Positions 1 to 6,978 are shown, numbered from the stretch's first letter. The stretch: DNA of 7,046 nt from Candidatus Delongbacteria bacterium (GCA_027858215.1 JAQIDD010000332.1:1-7046); one strand, 5' to 3'. Numbers and translations: made by a program. The notes: a model not told the origin generated them from the letters alone.

Positions 1-551
1 AGTATGATCCGGATATTGTGTTATTAGCTTTATCAGCATCAGATTATGGTTTTTATGGTTTCAGGGGCGGTTTTGAACGATTTACAGAAGAAGGCATAAA
101 ATACAGAGATCCGCCTTCGTGGGAAAGATTATATGCTGCAAGTTATATTTTTCGTTTTATTCTTAATAATATCATGAATTATAACGGACTTTTCTCACAA
201 GAAAAAGAAAGAGAACTATACAAAGGAGCAACAAGGGATATTCACAAAGCCATGTATATGTTTAAAGAACTTGCCGAAAAAGAAAATTTTAAATTATTCC
301 TTGTATTCGTTGATGACCAAAATAAGGTTTACTATCCTCTTAAAAACAGAATCAAGGATGAAAACATTCTGCTGGTAATTGATTTGGTTGAATACAGCCA
401 TGATGTACTTGAATTAAGCAGGGAAGATAGAGAAAAACTATACTGGAATATTGACGGCCATTGTAATTCTAACGGTTATTATATGTTTGCAGAAGGTATA
501 ATATGGAATTTTGATAAATTAGGCAGTTTAGACTCTTTAAAAACCGAATGA
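1..551 (+). CDS. SGNH/GDSL-type hydrolase, C-terminal part (5' end outside window)
   Basis: The frame is open from the left edge (first full codon at 3), so the start and the nucleophilic Ser block lie outside the window; about 182 residues are visible. The visible N-terminus reads YDPDIVLLALSASDYG, which resembles the strand and block III region of SGNH hydrolases, where the family usually has an Asn-Asp pair; here Ser-Asp occupies that place. Near the C-terminus DGHCNSNGYYMFAEGI matches the catalytic Asp-x-His block followed by the usual N-x-x-G and helix; the Asp codon is at 453-455 and the His codon at 459-461. Such enzymes are esterases or acyl-transfer enzymes, often acting on envelope glycans, but the substrate cannot be read here. 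The coding sequence is visibly AT-rich: the two lines I counted (121-240) gave 35 G/C in 120 bases, against 28 of 60 for a line of tex. Family assignment is fairly confident; function is not. Confidence 0.65.
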   Translation, partial: YDPDIVLLALSASDYGFYGFRGGFERFTEEGIKYRDPPSWERLYAASYIFRFILNNIMNYNGLFSQEKERELYKGATRDIHKAMYMFKELAEKENFKLFLVFVDDQNKVYYPLKNRIKDENILLVIDLVEYSHDVLELSREDREKLYWNIDGHCNSNGYYMFAEGIIWNFDKLGSLDSLKTE

Positions 552-587
552 TGACTGCAATACTCCAAATATCATTTTAAAAATCAA

Positions 588-623
588 GCTCACTCGCAAT
601 GAGTGAAAGCATTTTTATTTTTG
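588..623 (+). terminator. Probable intrinsic terminator after the SGNH hydrolase gene
   Basis: A perfect 5-bp stem CACTC/GAGTG (591-595 and 601-605) with loop GCAAT is extended by GCT/AGC (588-590 and 608-610) across a two-base AA bulge. It is followed directly by an A/T run rich in T (611-622). It lies 37 bases after the stop codon at 549-551. The stem is short, so strength is uncertain. Confidence 0.6.
616..623 (+). promoter_or_regulatory. Possible Bacteroidota -7 element before the radical SAM gene
   Basis: TATTTTTG matches the Bacteroidota -7 consensus TAnnTTTG and lies 37 bases before the ATG at 661. No TTG -33 element is visible at the right distance, and the match overlaps the T-rich tail of the preceding terminator, where such matches arise by chance. 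Weak call. Confidence 0.25.
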
Positions 624-660
624 CATTTTTACGCCTAAATTGCATGCTCACAAAATTACG

Positions 661-2106
661 ATGACTTTCTATTCGGATACATACCATAAAATCCTCAGGA
701 TACAACGACGTTGGCTGTGGAATCAATTGAAATTTCCGCTTTTACCCGGGAAATATAAAAACACTCCGGCAATCAGGAAATATATGTTTTCCCGTGCTAC
801 CGGACCCGACCCGGTTGTCTGTCATGCCCCGTATCGAAGCGTGTATTTTGGGTTTAACGGCAATGTACAACCCTGCTGTTTCAACCGAGAACATCTGTAC
901 GGGAAATACCCTGAAAAATCCGTTTCGGAAATCCTGGAAAGCCCAAACAGAAAAAAACTGCAACACGCTTTACAAAACCAGGATTTTACTTATGGCTGCA
1001 AGCATTGTTATAACCAGATAAAAACAGGAAATTATGAAGGCGCGGAAGCCCGGTTGTATGATGGCCTGAAATCCAACGAAAAATGGTATCCCTCCGAAAT
1101 GATTTTCGAACTTGACAATACCTGCAACCTTGAGTGCATTATGTGCGAAGGGCGTTTTTCATCAGCTATCCTGAAAAACAGGGAACATAAACCCTATAAG
1201 CCCGGCCCGTACAACGAAAAGTTGGTTGAACAATTGAAACCCTATTTAAGCAAACTGGAAGTTGCAAAGTTTATGGGTGGGGAACCTTTTCTCATCAACA
1301 TTCATTATAAAATCTGGGATGCCATTCTTGAGACCAACCCCCGGTGTGTCATCAACCTGCAGACCAACGGCACAGTGTTCAACGACAAAATTGCAAACCT
1401 GCTGAAGCGCGGCCACTTCCAAATTGGCGTTTCCATTGACTCCCTGCAAAAAGATAAATTTGAAACCATTCGAAAAAATGCAGTTTTTGAAAAAGTGTTG
1501 GACAATCTGGAAAAATTCATTGCAGCCGGAAAAAAATCCGGTCATCACATCAACATTTCGACATGTCCTATGCAACAAAACCGCTATGAAATTCCGGATA
1601 TCCTCAGATTTTGCAATGATAAAAATGTGTTCGTTTACTTCAATACTGTTTATACCGACGGATTTGATTTGCGGGAACTGAGTTGTAAAGAATTGGAAGA
1701 ATTGGTCCTTTATTATCGAAAATCCATTAATACATTGCCAACAAGCAATTATTTACAACGCCGTAACCTTAAATTTCTAAAATCTCTGACATCACAAATC
1801 CATACATGGTGGCAGGAGAAAAAGGCGGAACATGACAAGCGTCTTAAAACAAAAACAATCACACGGAATGATTTGCATGCCTTGTTGTCAGGAAAATTGA
1901 ACGACAATCCAAACGCTCAGGATAAATTGGTTACGATAATCAACACCTTACCCGAAACCCTGTTGATCAGCGACCATCAACTGAATCATCTGAATAATAT
2001 TAAAGACGATGAGTTTATTTGGGAAATGGAAAACAATGACATCAAAACACTACGTTACATCATTGAATACTTTTTTGAAAATCAAACATTCCCCGACATG
2101 CAATAA
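661..2106 (+). CDS. Radical SAM protein with N-terminal twitch (half-SPASM) domain
   Basis: The frame opens at a TTG at 640, but the first ATG is 661 (481 aa) and is preferred; neither start has a Shine-Dalgarno sequence. The radical SAM signature CNLECIMC gives Cys155, Cys159 and Cys162, which would bind the [4Fe-4S] cluster that cleaves S-adenosylmethionine. MGGEP (205-209) is the usual glycine-rich SAM-binding strand, and SIDS (258-261) is a later barrel strand typical of the family. Before the core lies a block with Cys54, an N-G-x-x-x-P-C-C motif (Cys72, Cys73), and C-x-x-C (Cys113, Cys116), with 'S-V-S-E-I-L-E-S' between. This is the pattern of a SPASM/twitch auxiliary-cluster domain, normally found C-terminal, here N-terminal. 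About 140 residues after the barrel are helical, charged and unrecognised. No membrane segment or signal peptide is seen. The substrate is unknown: no precursor peptide gene is visible next to it, and the neighbouring SGNH hydrolase may belong to a separate unit. Family confidence is high. Confidence 0.85.
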   Translation: MTFYSDTYHKILRIQRRWLWNQLKFPLLPGKYKNTPAIRKYMFSRATGPDPVVCHAPYRSVYFGFNGNVQPCCFNREHLYGKYPEKSVSEILESPNRKKLQHALQNQDFTYGCKHCYNQIKTGNYEGAEARLYDGLKSNEKWYPSEMIFELDNTCNLECIMCEGRFSSAILKNREHKPYKPGPYNEKLVEQLKPYLSKLEVAKFMGGEPFLINIHYKIWDAILETNPRCVINLQTNGTVFNDKIANLLKRGHFQIGVSIDSLQKDKFETIRKNAVFEKVLDNLEKFIAAGKKSGHHINISTCPMQQNRYEIPDILRFCNDKNVFVYFNTVYTDGFDLRELSCKELEELVLYYRKSINTLPTSNYLQRRNLKFLKSLTSQIHTWWQEKKAEHDKRLKTKTITRNDLHALLSGKLNDNPNAQDKLVTIINTLPETLLISDHQLNHLNNIKDDEFIWEMENNDIKTLRYIIEYFFENQTFPDMQ

Positions 2107-2226
2107 TCCGGGGTGTGAATAATTTCAGTGTTTTCATCTTATAAAATAAACACATACACAATTTCAGCATCTTCACCAATGGTTTATCTATTAAGTGTTT
2201 ATTTTTCATTAGTCAATGGATAACAT
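2107..2226. other. AT-rich intergenic segment with an 11-bp inverted repeat
   Basis: No gene is seen. AAAATAAACAC (2143-2153) and its exact reverse complement GTGTTTATTTT (2195-2205) flank a 41-base spacer, and the right arm continues into a short T-run. A weak 5-bp CCCCG/CGGGG hairpin (2091-2095 and 2109-2113) straddles the radical SAM stop codon. Neither is a convincing terminator, because the first loop is large and the second lacks a T-tract. Confidence 0.35.
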
Positions 2227-2473
2227 TTATTGTTTTTCAGGGCAGCAGGAAGCATTTCACCTCCAGTAGGCATGGTATCTGCCTCCGGCCTAAATCTGCG
2301 TTCCGGCACAGCGGCTGTTGCTATCCTCCCTGACAGGATTTTCCTGTCTCCGCAAAGCTCCGCCGGGCACAGCTTCCAGTCAATCTACAATGAGGACATT
2401 CAGCACACAGTACCGTAACACAGAATACCAGCCTACCTGCCCGTCTGGCAGGCGGGCGTCAGGATGCAAAATC
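2227..2473 (+). repeat. Structured dispersed repeat, copy A
   Basis: This stretch aligns along its length with 6783-6978 in the same orientation. Shared blocks, in order, are a T-rich leader with GGGCAGC, GGCATGGT, TCTGCCTCCGGCCT, GCTATCC, GACAGGATTT, a TCAATCT block, CAGCACA, ATACC and CGTCAGG. Over the best-aligned 105 bases (about 2244-2348 against 6796-6900) I count 78 identities. Copy A has about 29 extra bases within 2342-2375 and a 22-base GC-rich insertion at 2435-2456. It can fold into a long stem-loop: CTGCGTTCCGG (2296-2306) pairs with CCGTAACACAG (2413-2423) at 9 of 11 positions, GCTG (2314-2317) pairs with CAGC (2401-2404), and there is an apical hairpin ATCCT/AGGAT (2323-2327 and 2335-2339). 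It lies between the radical SAM gene and the putative promoter of the acyl-CoA synthetase. I do not recognise it as a named RNA family. Confidence 0.75.
2435..2456. repeat. GC-rich palindromic insert inside repeat copy A
   Basis: These 22 bases are present in copy A and replaced by one base in copy B, where AGCCT/GGCCT is followed almost directly by CGTCAGG. The insert holds a perfect 6-bp stem CCTGCC/GGCAGG (2436-2441 and 2447-2452) around loop CGTCT. An alternative pairing is GCCCG (2439-2443) with CGGGC (2453-2457). The shape suggests a small palindromic unit inserted into the larger repeat. Confidence 0.55.
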
Positions 2474-2497
2474 AATACCTGGTTACTCCCGATAAAG

Positions 2498-2524
2498 TTG
2501 GTATTCCTGATTTTTTTATTTTTG
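2498..2524 (+). promoter_or_regulatory. Putative Bacteroidota-type promoter of the acyl-CoA synthetase gene
   Basis: TATTTTTG (2517-2524) matches the -7 consensus TAnnTTTG, with TTG at 2498-2500 as a possible -33 element. The 16-base gap is slightly shorter than usual. Transcription would start near 2531, giving a leader of about 35 bases before the ATG at 2567. It lies about 25 bases downstream of repeat copy A. Confidence 0.4.
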
Positions 2525-2566
2525 ACGATAAAATACATATATTCAGGCATTTTTAAACAAACGATT

Positions 2567-4486
2567 ATGAAAACAATCATTGACCTTTTTGAATACAGTG
2601 TTAACCAGTACGGGAACAATCCCTTTTTATGGGAAAAACAAGATGGCACATATGTTCCAACAACATACAATGAAACATTTAAGGAGGTACAGATCGTTGC
2701 AACTGGCCTGATGGAAATCGGCGTCAACCCCAAAGACCATGTTGCCCTGCTCAGCGAAGGCCGTAATCAATGGGTGATCAGCGAGCTGGCCATTCTCTAC
2801 AATCACGCTGTGGATATCCCGCTGTCAGTAAAACTTGAAGCCAAAGAAATCCTGTTCCGGATCAACCATTCGGAATCAAAATTTCTCATTGTATCGGAAC
2901 AACAGTCCAATAAAATTGACCAGATAAAAGACGCGTTTACCCACATCGAGAAAATCATTTACCTTGACAACAATGCCCCTGACAATGCACAAAGCATGAA
3001 TTACGAAAATGTGAAAAAGCAGGGTCAGTCATCTTTCGACAACAACCCGGAAGCCATTTTTGAACGCAAACAGCAAATAAAAGGTGACAGTTGGGCCAAC
3101 ATCACCTACACATCCGGCACCACCACAGATCCCAAGGGAATCATCCTGACACACAGGAATTACACGGCCAATGTAGAGCAAGCCTATAGCCTGATGGACA
3201 TTCCGGAGCATTACAAAACCCTCTTGATTTTACCACTCGACCACTGTTTTGCACATGTGGCAGGCATTTACAGTTTCATGGGAAAAGGAGCATCCCTGGC
3301 CATGGTTGAAACCGGAAATACACCGTTACAAACGCTGAAAAACATCCCCAAAAACATTCAGGAAGTCAAACCACATCTCCTATTGAGTGTGCCGGCACTG
3401 GCCAAAAATTTCAAAAAGAACATTGACGCCGGTATTCGCGAAAAGGGCAATTTTACGTACAAACTGTACCAGGCAGCCCTGCGCAATGATTACAAATACA
3501 ACAAAGAAGGCCACAACAAAGGGCTGGGATTGAGTTTTTTTCGCAAGCCATTGCATGCTTTGTTTGATGCAATATTGTTCAAAAAAATCCGGCAGTTTTT
3601 CGGCGGCAACCTGACATTTTTTATCGGCGGTGGTGCCCTGTTGGATATTGAATTGCAACTGTATTTCTACGCCATCGGCATACCCATGATGCAGGGGTAC
3701 GGTTTGTCTGAAGCAACGCCCATCATCAGCTCAAATGCACTGCACAAACACAAATTAGGTTCCAGCGGCTTCCTGGTAAGCGACCTGGACATAAAAATCT
3801 GTGATGAAGTCGGAAACGAACATCCTCCCGGTCACAAAGGTGAAATGCTGGTAAAAGGCGAAAATGTGATGTACGGCTATTGGAAAAATGAAAAAGCCAC
3901 CAGGGAAACCATCAGGGACGGATGGTTACATACGGGCGACATGGGTTACCTGGATGAAGACGGGTTCCTCTATGTGCTTGGCCGATTTAAAAGCCTACTG
4001 ATTGCCAGCGATGGTGAAAAATACAGCCCGGAAGCCATCGAAGAAGCACTGACCGAAAAAACACAATTCATTGATCAAGTGGTGCTGCACAACGACCAGA
4101 ATCCTTATACCGTGGGATTAATTTTCCCGAACCATGTCGCCCTGGAACGTGCCCTGAAGGAAAAAGATACAGATTTTTCAGAGCAAGCAGGCCAAAAAGA
4201 AGCACTGAAACTGATACAGTCAGAGATAAATGAGTTTAAAAAAGGCGGACACTATGAAGGCGAATTTCCCGAACGATGGTTACCATCAGCCATAGCTGTT
4301 TTGGACGAAGGGTTCAACGAAAAAAACAAAATGATGAACAGCACCATGAAAATCGTGCGTGGAAAAGTGACTGATTTTCATAAAGAAACGATTGATTTCC
4401 TGTATGATTTCAACAAAACTGAACTGATAGTCAAAAACAACATCAAGGCCATAGCCTCGAGTGGGAAGATGGTAACCGGGAGCTAG
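2567..4486 (+). CDS. Long-chain acyl-CoA synthetase (AMP-forming fatty acid--CoA ligase)
   Basis: The 639-residue protein belongs to the ANL adenylate-forming superfamily: it activates a fatty acid with ATP to an acyl-adenylate, then transfers it to coenzyme A. Motifs in order are the phosphate-binding loop YTSGTTTDPKG (181-191), the nucleotide-contacting GYGLSEATP (377-385), WLHTGD with the ribose-binding Asp (453-458), the hinge GRFK (472-475), and a C-terminal NSTMKIVR in which Lys595 sits at the place of the catalytic lysine of the adenylation half-reaction. Length is normal for the bacterial long-chain group. The P-loop has Thr187 where many members have Gly. The frame is open back to 2318, but the upstream part is repeat DNA plus AT-rich promoter sequence; the ATG at 2567 begins MKTIIDLFEYSV, a typical start for this family. 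No signal peptide or membrane segment is seen. Chain-length preference cannot be read. It converges on tex across 61 bases. Confidence 0.92.
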   Translation: MKTIIDLFEYSVNQYGNNPFLWEKQDGTYVPTTYNETFKEVQIVATGLMEIGVNPKDHVALLSEGRNQWVISELAILYNHAVDIPLSVKLEAKEILFRINHSESKFLIVSEQQSNKIDQIKDAFTHIEKIIYLDNNAPDNAQSMNYENVKKQGQSSFDNNPEAIFERKQQIKGDSWANITYTSGTTTDPKGIILTHRNYTANVEQAYSLMDIPEHYKTLLILPLDHCFAHVAGIYSFMGKGASLAMVETGNTPLQTLKNIPKNIQEVKPHLLLSVPALAKNFKKNIDAGIREKGNFTYKLYQAALRNDYKYNKEGHNKGLGLSFFRKPLHALFDAILFKKIRQFFGGNLTFFIGGGALLDIELQLYFYAIGIPMMQGYGLSEATPIISSNALHKHKLGSSGFLVSDLDIKICDEVGNEHPPGHKGEMLVKGENVMYGYWKNEKATRETIRDGWLHTGDMGYLDEDGFLYVLGRFKSLLIASDGEKYSPEAIEEALTEKTQFIDQVVLHNDQNPYTVGLIFPNHVALERALKEKDTDFSEQAGQKEALKLIQSEINEFKKGGHYEGEFPERWLPSAIAVLDEGFNEKNKMMNSTMKIVRGKVTDFHKETIDFLYDFNKTELIVKNNIKAIASSGKMVTGS

Positions 4487-4492
4487 GGGATG

Positions 4493-4545
4493 GTGAGATA
4501 GAGAGATGGAGATTCTCACTCGTCACACCCTCTCTTCCATCTCAC
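4493..4545. terminator. Inverted repeat between convergent genes, possible bidirectional terminator
   Basis: GTGAGAT (4493-4499) pairs with ATCTCAC (4539-4545), and the adjacent AGAGAG pairs with CTCTCT if a three-base TCC bulge is allowed. This gives about 13 bp around a ~23-base loop. It fills the 61-base gap between the two converging stop codons. There is no T-tract on either side, so an intrinsic terminator is only possible, not clear. Confidence 0.35.
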
Positions 4546-4547
4546 AA

Positions 4548-6707
4548 TCACAAACCCAAAACCTCAGCGTCTCCTTTCAACAATTTCAGCTGAATCCGTT
4601 CCCGCTCCATATCAACACTCAGTACTTCCACAATCACATGCTGATGCATATTGACAATTTCAGCCGGATCGGAAACAAAACGGTCAGCCAGATTGGAAAT
4701 ATGAATGAGGCCGTTTTGCTTAAGCCCGATATCCACAAATGCACCAAAACGCGTAATGTTGGTGACAATGCCGGGCAATTTCATCCCTGTTTCAAGGTCT
4801 TCAATCTTGCGCACAGCATCCGCAAAGGTAAACATCTTAATGGGCGGACGAGGGTCCAGGCCAGGCTTTGCGAGCTCATTCACGATGTCTTTCAGGCTGG
4901 GCATTCCAATTTCTCCCTGTACATATTTTTCAAGGCTGATCTTATCTGTCAGGGTTTTGTTGCCAATGAGCTCAGTTACCGAGACACCCATGTCTTTGGC
5001 CATTTTTTCCACCACATCGTAAGATTCAGGGTGAACAGCACTGTCATCCAGTGGCTGCTTTGATCCTTTTACACGCAGAAATCCGGCCGCTTGCTCATAA
5101 GCCTTATCCCCCATCAATTTTACTTTTTTCAACTCACGCCTGCTGGTAAATCCGCCGTTCTCTTTCCGGTATGCTTCAATGTTTTCTGCAAGCTTTGGGC
5201 CCAGTCCGGACACATAAGCCAGCAGATGCTTGCTTGCGGTATTCAAATCCACGCCCACTGCATTGACACAGGATTCCACTACCCTGTCCAGGCTCTGCTG
5301 CAGTTTTTTTTGGTCCACATCGTGCTGATATTGTCCCACGCCAATGGATTTAGGGTCAATTTTCACAAGCTCTGCCAGCGGGTCTATCAGGCGGCGTCCG
5401 ATGCTGACAGCACCACGCACGGTGACATCATATTGCGGAAACTCTTCCCGCGCTACTGGTGAAGCAGAATAAATGGACGCCCCGTTTTCACTCACCATGA
5501 ATACCGACACATCTTTTTTGTACTGAATGTTTTTAATGAAATGTTCTGTTTCCCTGCTGGCTGTTCCATTTCCTACGGCAATGGCATCAATGTCAAACGC
5601 TTCCACCAGGCTCGATATTTTCTTTTTGCCTTGCTTGCGCTCTTTGCGCGGCGGATGAGGGTAAATGGTTTCGTTATGCAACAAATCCCCTTGTTCATTC
5701 AGGCAAACCACTTTGCATCCTGTCCGGTAACCGGGGTCTATTGCTAAAACAGCTTTTTTGCCCAGCGGCGGCGCCATCAGCAATTGTTCCAGGTTGCCGG
5801 CAAACACACGGATGGATTCATCATCGGCTTTTTCTTTGAACAGGTTTTTCATTTCCGTTTCCATCGCCGGTTGCAGCAAACGCTTATAGCAGTCCTCAAC
5901 AGCCGCTTCCACTTCCTCTGCAGCAGCATTCCGGCCACGCACAAATTTATGCCTGAGCAGCTTAAGAGCATCATCCTCATCGGGTTTTACCTGTACTTTC
6001 AAGTACCCCTCTGATTCTCCCCTGCGTATTGCCAGCATACGGTGTGCCGGACAGGTCTTTATTTTCTCTGAAAAATCAAAATAATCCTGGTACTTATCCG
6101 CTTCTTCCGGGTTTTCGGCCACTTTCTTTTTTACTTGTTTTGCAGATACGTTTGCCTCATGCCTGAACAAACGACGCATGGCATGCCTGGCAGACCTGTT
6201 TTCATTTATCCACTCCGCCACAATATCACGGGCGCCCTGCAAGGCCTCGTCCACTGAAGACACATCTTTCCCTGTATATGTTGCAGCATGCGAAGTCACA
6301 TTACCCTGCCCCTGCGCCATTATTATTTTTGCCAATGGCTCCAGGCCATTTTCTCTGGCAATATCTGCTCTCGTACGTCGCTTTGGCTTATACGGTAAAA
6401 AAATATCCTCAAGCCCAGTAAGCGTATCAGCATCATGCAGTTGTTGTTCCAGTTCAGCGGTCAGAATCTCCCGCTCTGACAGTGATTTAAGGATGCTTTT
6501 CCGCCGTTTATCCACCTCCTGCAGGTAGTCCAGCTTATTTTTGACCTCAGCCACCTGCACTTCGTCCATGCTGCCGGTACGCTCTTTACGGTAACGGCTG
6601 ATAAAAGGAATGGTGGCGCCATCTGCCAGCAATCCGGCACAAGCCTCAACCTGCCTGTAATTCAAACTCAGTTCGTCAGCGATTTTCTGTATCATCTTTG
6701 CATCCAT
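4548..6707 (-). CDS. tex: Tex, S1 domain RNA-binding protein / transcription accessory factor
   Basis: This is a full-length Tex protein of 719 residues from the ATG at 6707. The N-terminal helical domain carries the signature GATIPFISRYRKERTG and, further on, FLPYKPKRRTRADIARENGLEPLA. A YqgF/RNase H-like domain begins near residue 320 (VLAIDPGYRTG) and continues with VGNGTASRETE (378-388). Tandem helix-hairpin-helix motifs follow at about 482-546 (VGVDLNTAS, VSGLGPKLAENI). A C-terminal S1 RNA-binding domain lies at about 641-711 (GIVTNITRFGAFVDIGLKQNGLIHIS). Tex is a conserved cytoplasmic nucleic-acid-binding protein linked to transcription and RNA metabolism; its exact biochemical role is not settled. 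The frame opens at a TTG at 6749, but that codon overlaps the -7 promoter element, so the ATG at 6707 is preferred; a second ATG at 6695 is possible. No Shine-Dalgarno sequence is seen. Confidence 0.96.
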   Translation of the reverse strand: MDAKMIQKIADELSLNYRQVEACAGLLADGATIPFISRYRKERTGSMDEVQVAEVKNKLDYLQEVDKRRKSILKSLSEREILTAELEQQLHDADTLTGLEDIFLPYKPKRRTRADIARENGLEPLAKIIMAQGQGNVTSHAATYTGKDVSSVDEALQGARDIVAEWINENRSARHAMRRLFRHEANVSAKQVKKKVAENPEEADKYQDYFDFSEKIKTCPAHRMLAIRRGESEGYLKVQVKPDEDDALKLLRHKFVRGRNAAAEEVEAAVEDCYKRLLQPAMETEMKNLFKEKADDESIRVFAGNLEQLLMAPPLGKKAVLAIDPGYRTGCKVVCLNEQGDLLHNETIYPHPPRKERKQGKKKISSLVEAFDIDAIAVGNGTASRETEHFIKNIQYKKDVSVFMVSENGASIYSASPVAREEFPQYDVTVRGAVSIGRRLIDPLAELVKIDPKSIGVGQYQHDVDQKKLQQSLDRVVESCVNAVGVDLNTASKHLLAYVSGLGPKLAENIEAYRKENGGFTSRRELKKVKLMGDKAYEQAAGFLRVKGSKQPLDDSAVHPESYDVVEKMAKDMGVSVTELIGNKTLTDKISLEKYVQGEIGMPSLKDIVNELAKPGLDPRPPIKMFTFADAVRKIEDLETGMKLPGIVTNITRFGAFVDIGLKQNGLIHISNLADRFVSDPAEIVNMHQHVIVEVLSVDMERERIQLKLLKGDAEVLGL

Positions 6708-6746
6708 ACATGCTATATTTTTTGTCAAAATTTTTTTCCACGCTGA

Positions 6747-6754
6747 CAAATATA
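6747..6754 (-). promoter_or_regulatory. Putative tex promoter (-7 element TATATTTG)
   Basis: Read on the minus strand, TATATTTG is an exact match to TAnnTTTG. Transcription would start near 6740, about 33 bases before the ATG at 6707. The -33 position holds a TTT rather than TTG about 21 bases upstream, so it is imperfect. This element decides the tex start: the TTG at 6749 would fall inside the promoter. Confidence 0.5.
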
Positions 6755-6782
6755 ACGGAAATTGACCGGATGAATAAATTGC

Positions 6783-6978
6783 TTATTTTTTTGGGCAGCG
6801 GGAACCTTTTTGCCCCCATCAGGCATGGTCTCTGCCTCCGGCCTTTATCTGCCATTGGGGATGCAGGCTGTAGCTATCCGTCCGGACAGGATTTCATTGC
6901 CAATCAATCTGCCGTGCGGGCAAACAGCACAGCATCCCCAATGGCAGGATACCGGCCTTCGTCAGGCTGCAGGAAAAT
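6783..6978 (+). repeat. Structured dispersed repeat, copy B
   Basis: This is the second copy of the repeat at 2227-2473, in the same orientation and without the two extra segments. It contains a perfect 16-bp inverted repeat, CTGCCATTGGGGATGC (6849-6864) with GCATCCCCAATGGCAG (6932-6947). Further pairings are GGCC (6840-6843) with GGCC (6954-6957) and GCCT (6834-6837) with AGGC (6964-6967) on the outside, GCTG (6867-6870) with CAGC (6925-6928) inside, and an apical ATCC/GGAT (6876-6879 and 6889-6892) whose loop contains the palindrome GTCCGGAC. The whole could form a stem-loop of about 135 nt. It lies between the divergent tex promoter and a putative rightward promoter. Several frames are open through it, but I do not call a gene. 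Confidence 0.75.

Noticed and set aside
640..660. TTG at 640 as the radical SAM start, adding seven residues
   Set aside because: ATG at 661 is a stronger start codon; neither has a Shine-Dalgarno sequence, and the extra residues show no conserved feature. It cannot be fully excluded.
1246..1578. Minus-strand open frames within the radical SAM gene
   Set aside because: They are antisense to the conserved barrel, with no start signal or recognisable domain.
2091..2113. CCCCG/CGGGG hairpin across the radical SAM stop codon as an intrinsic terminator
   Set aside because: The stem is only 5 bp with a 13-base loop and no following T-tract.
2230..2418. 62-codon open frame (TTG start) inside repeat copy A
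   Set aside because: No good start or ribosome binding site, and the frame is lost in the 3' half of copy B. Treated as part of the repeat; the frame conservation is reported only as a finding.
2318..2566. N-terminal extension of the acyl-CoA synthetase by 83 codons, including a hydrophobic stretch that looks like a membrane segment
   Set aside because: It runs through the non-coding repeat and the AT-rich promoter region; the family's usual N-terminus begins at the ATG at 2567.
4506..5063. 185-codon plus-strand open frame
   Set aside because: It lies antisense to the conserved S1 and helix-hairpin-helix part of tex, with no recognisable protein features.
6708..6749. TTG at 6749 as the tex start, adding 14 residues
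   Set aside because: The codon overlaps an exact TAnnTTTG element, and Tex proteins normally begin close to the helical segment after the ATG at 6707.
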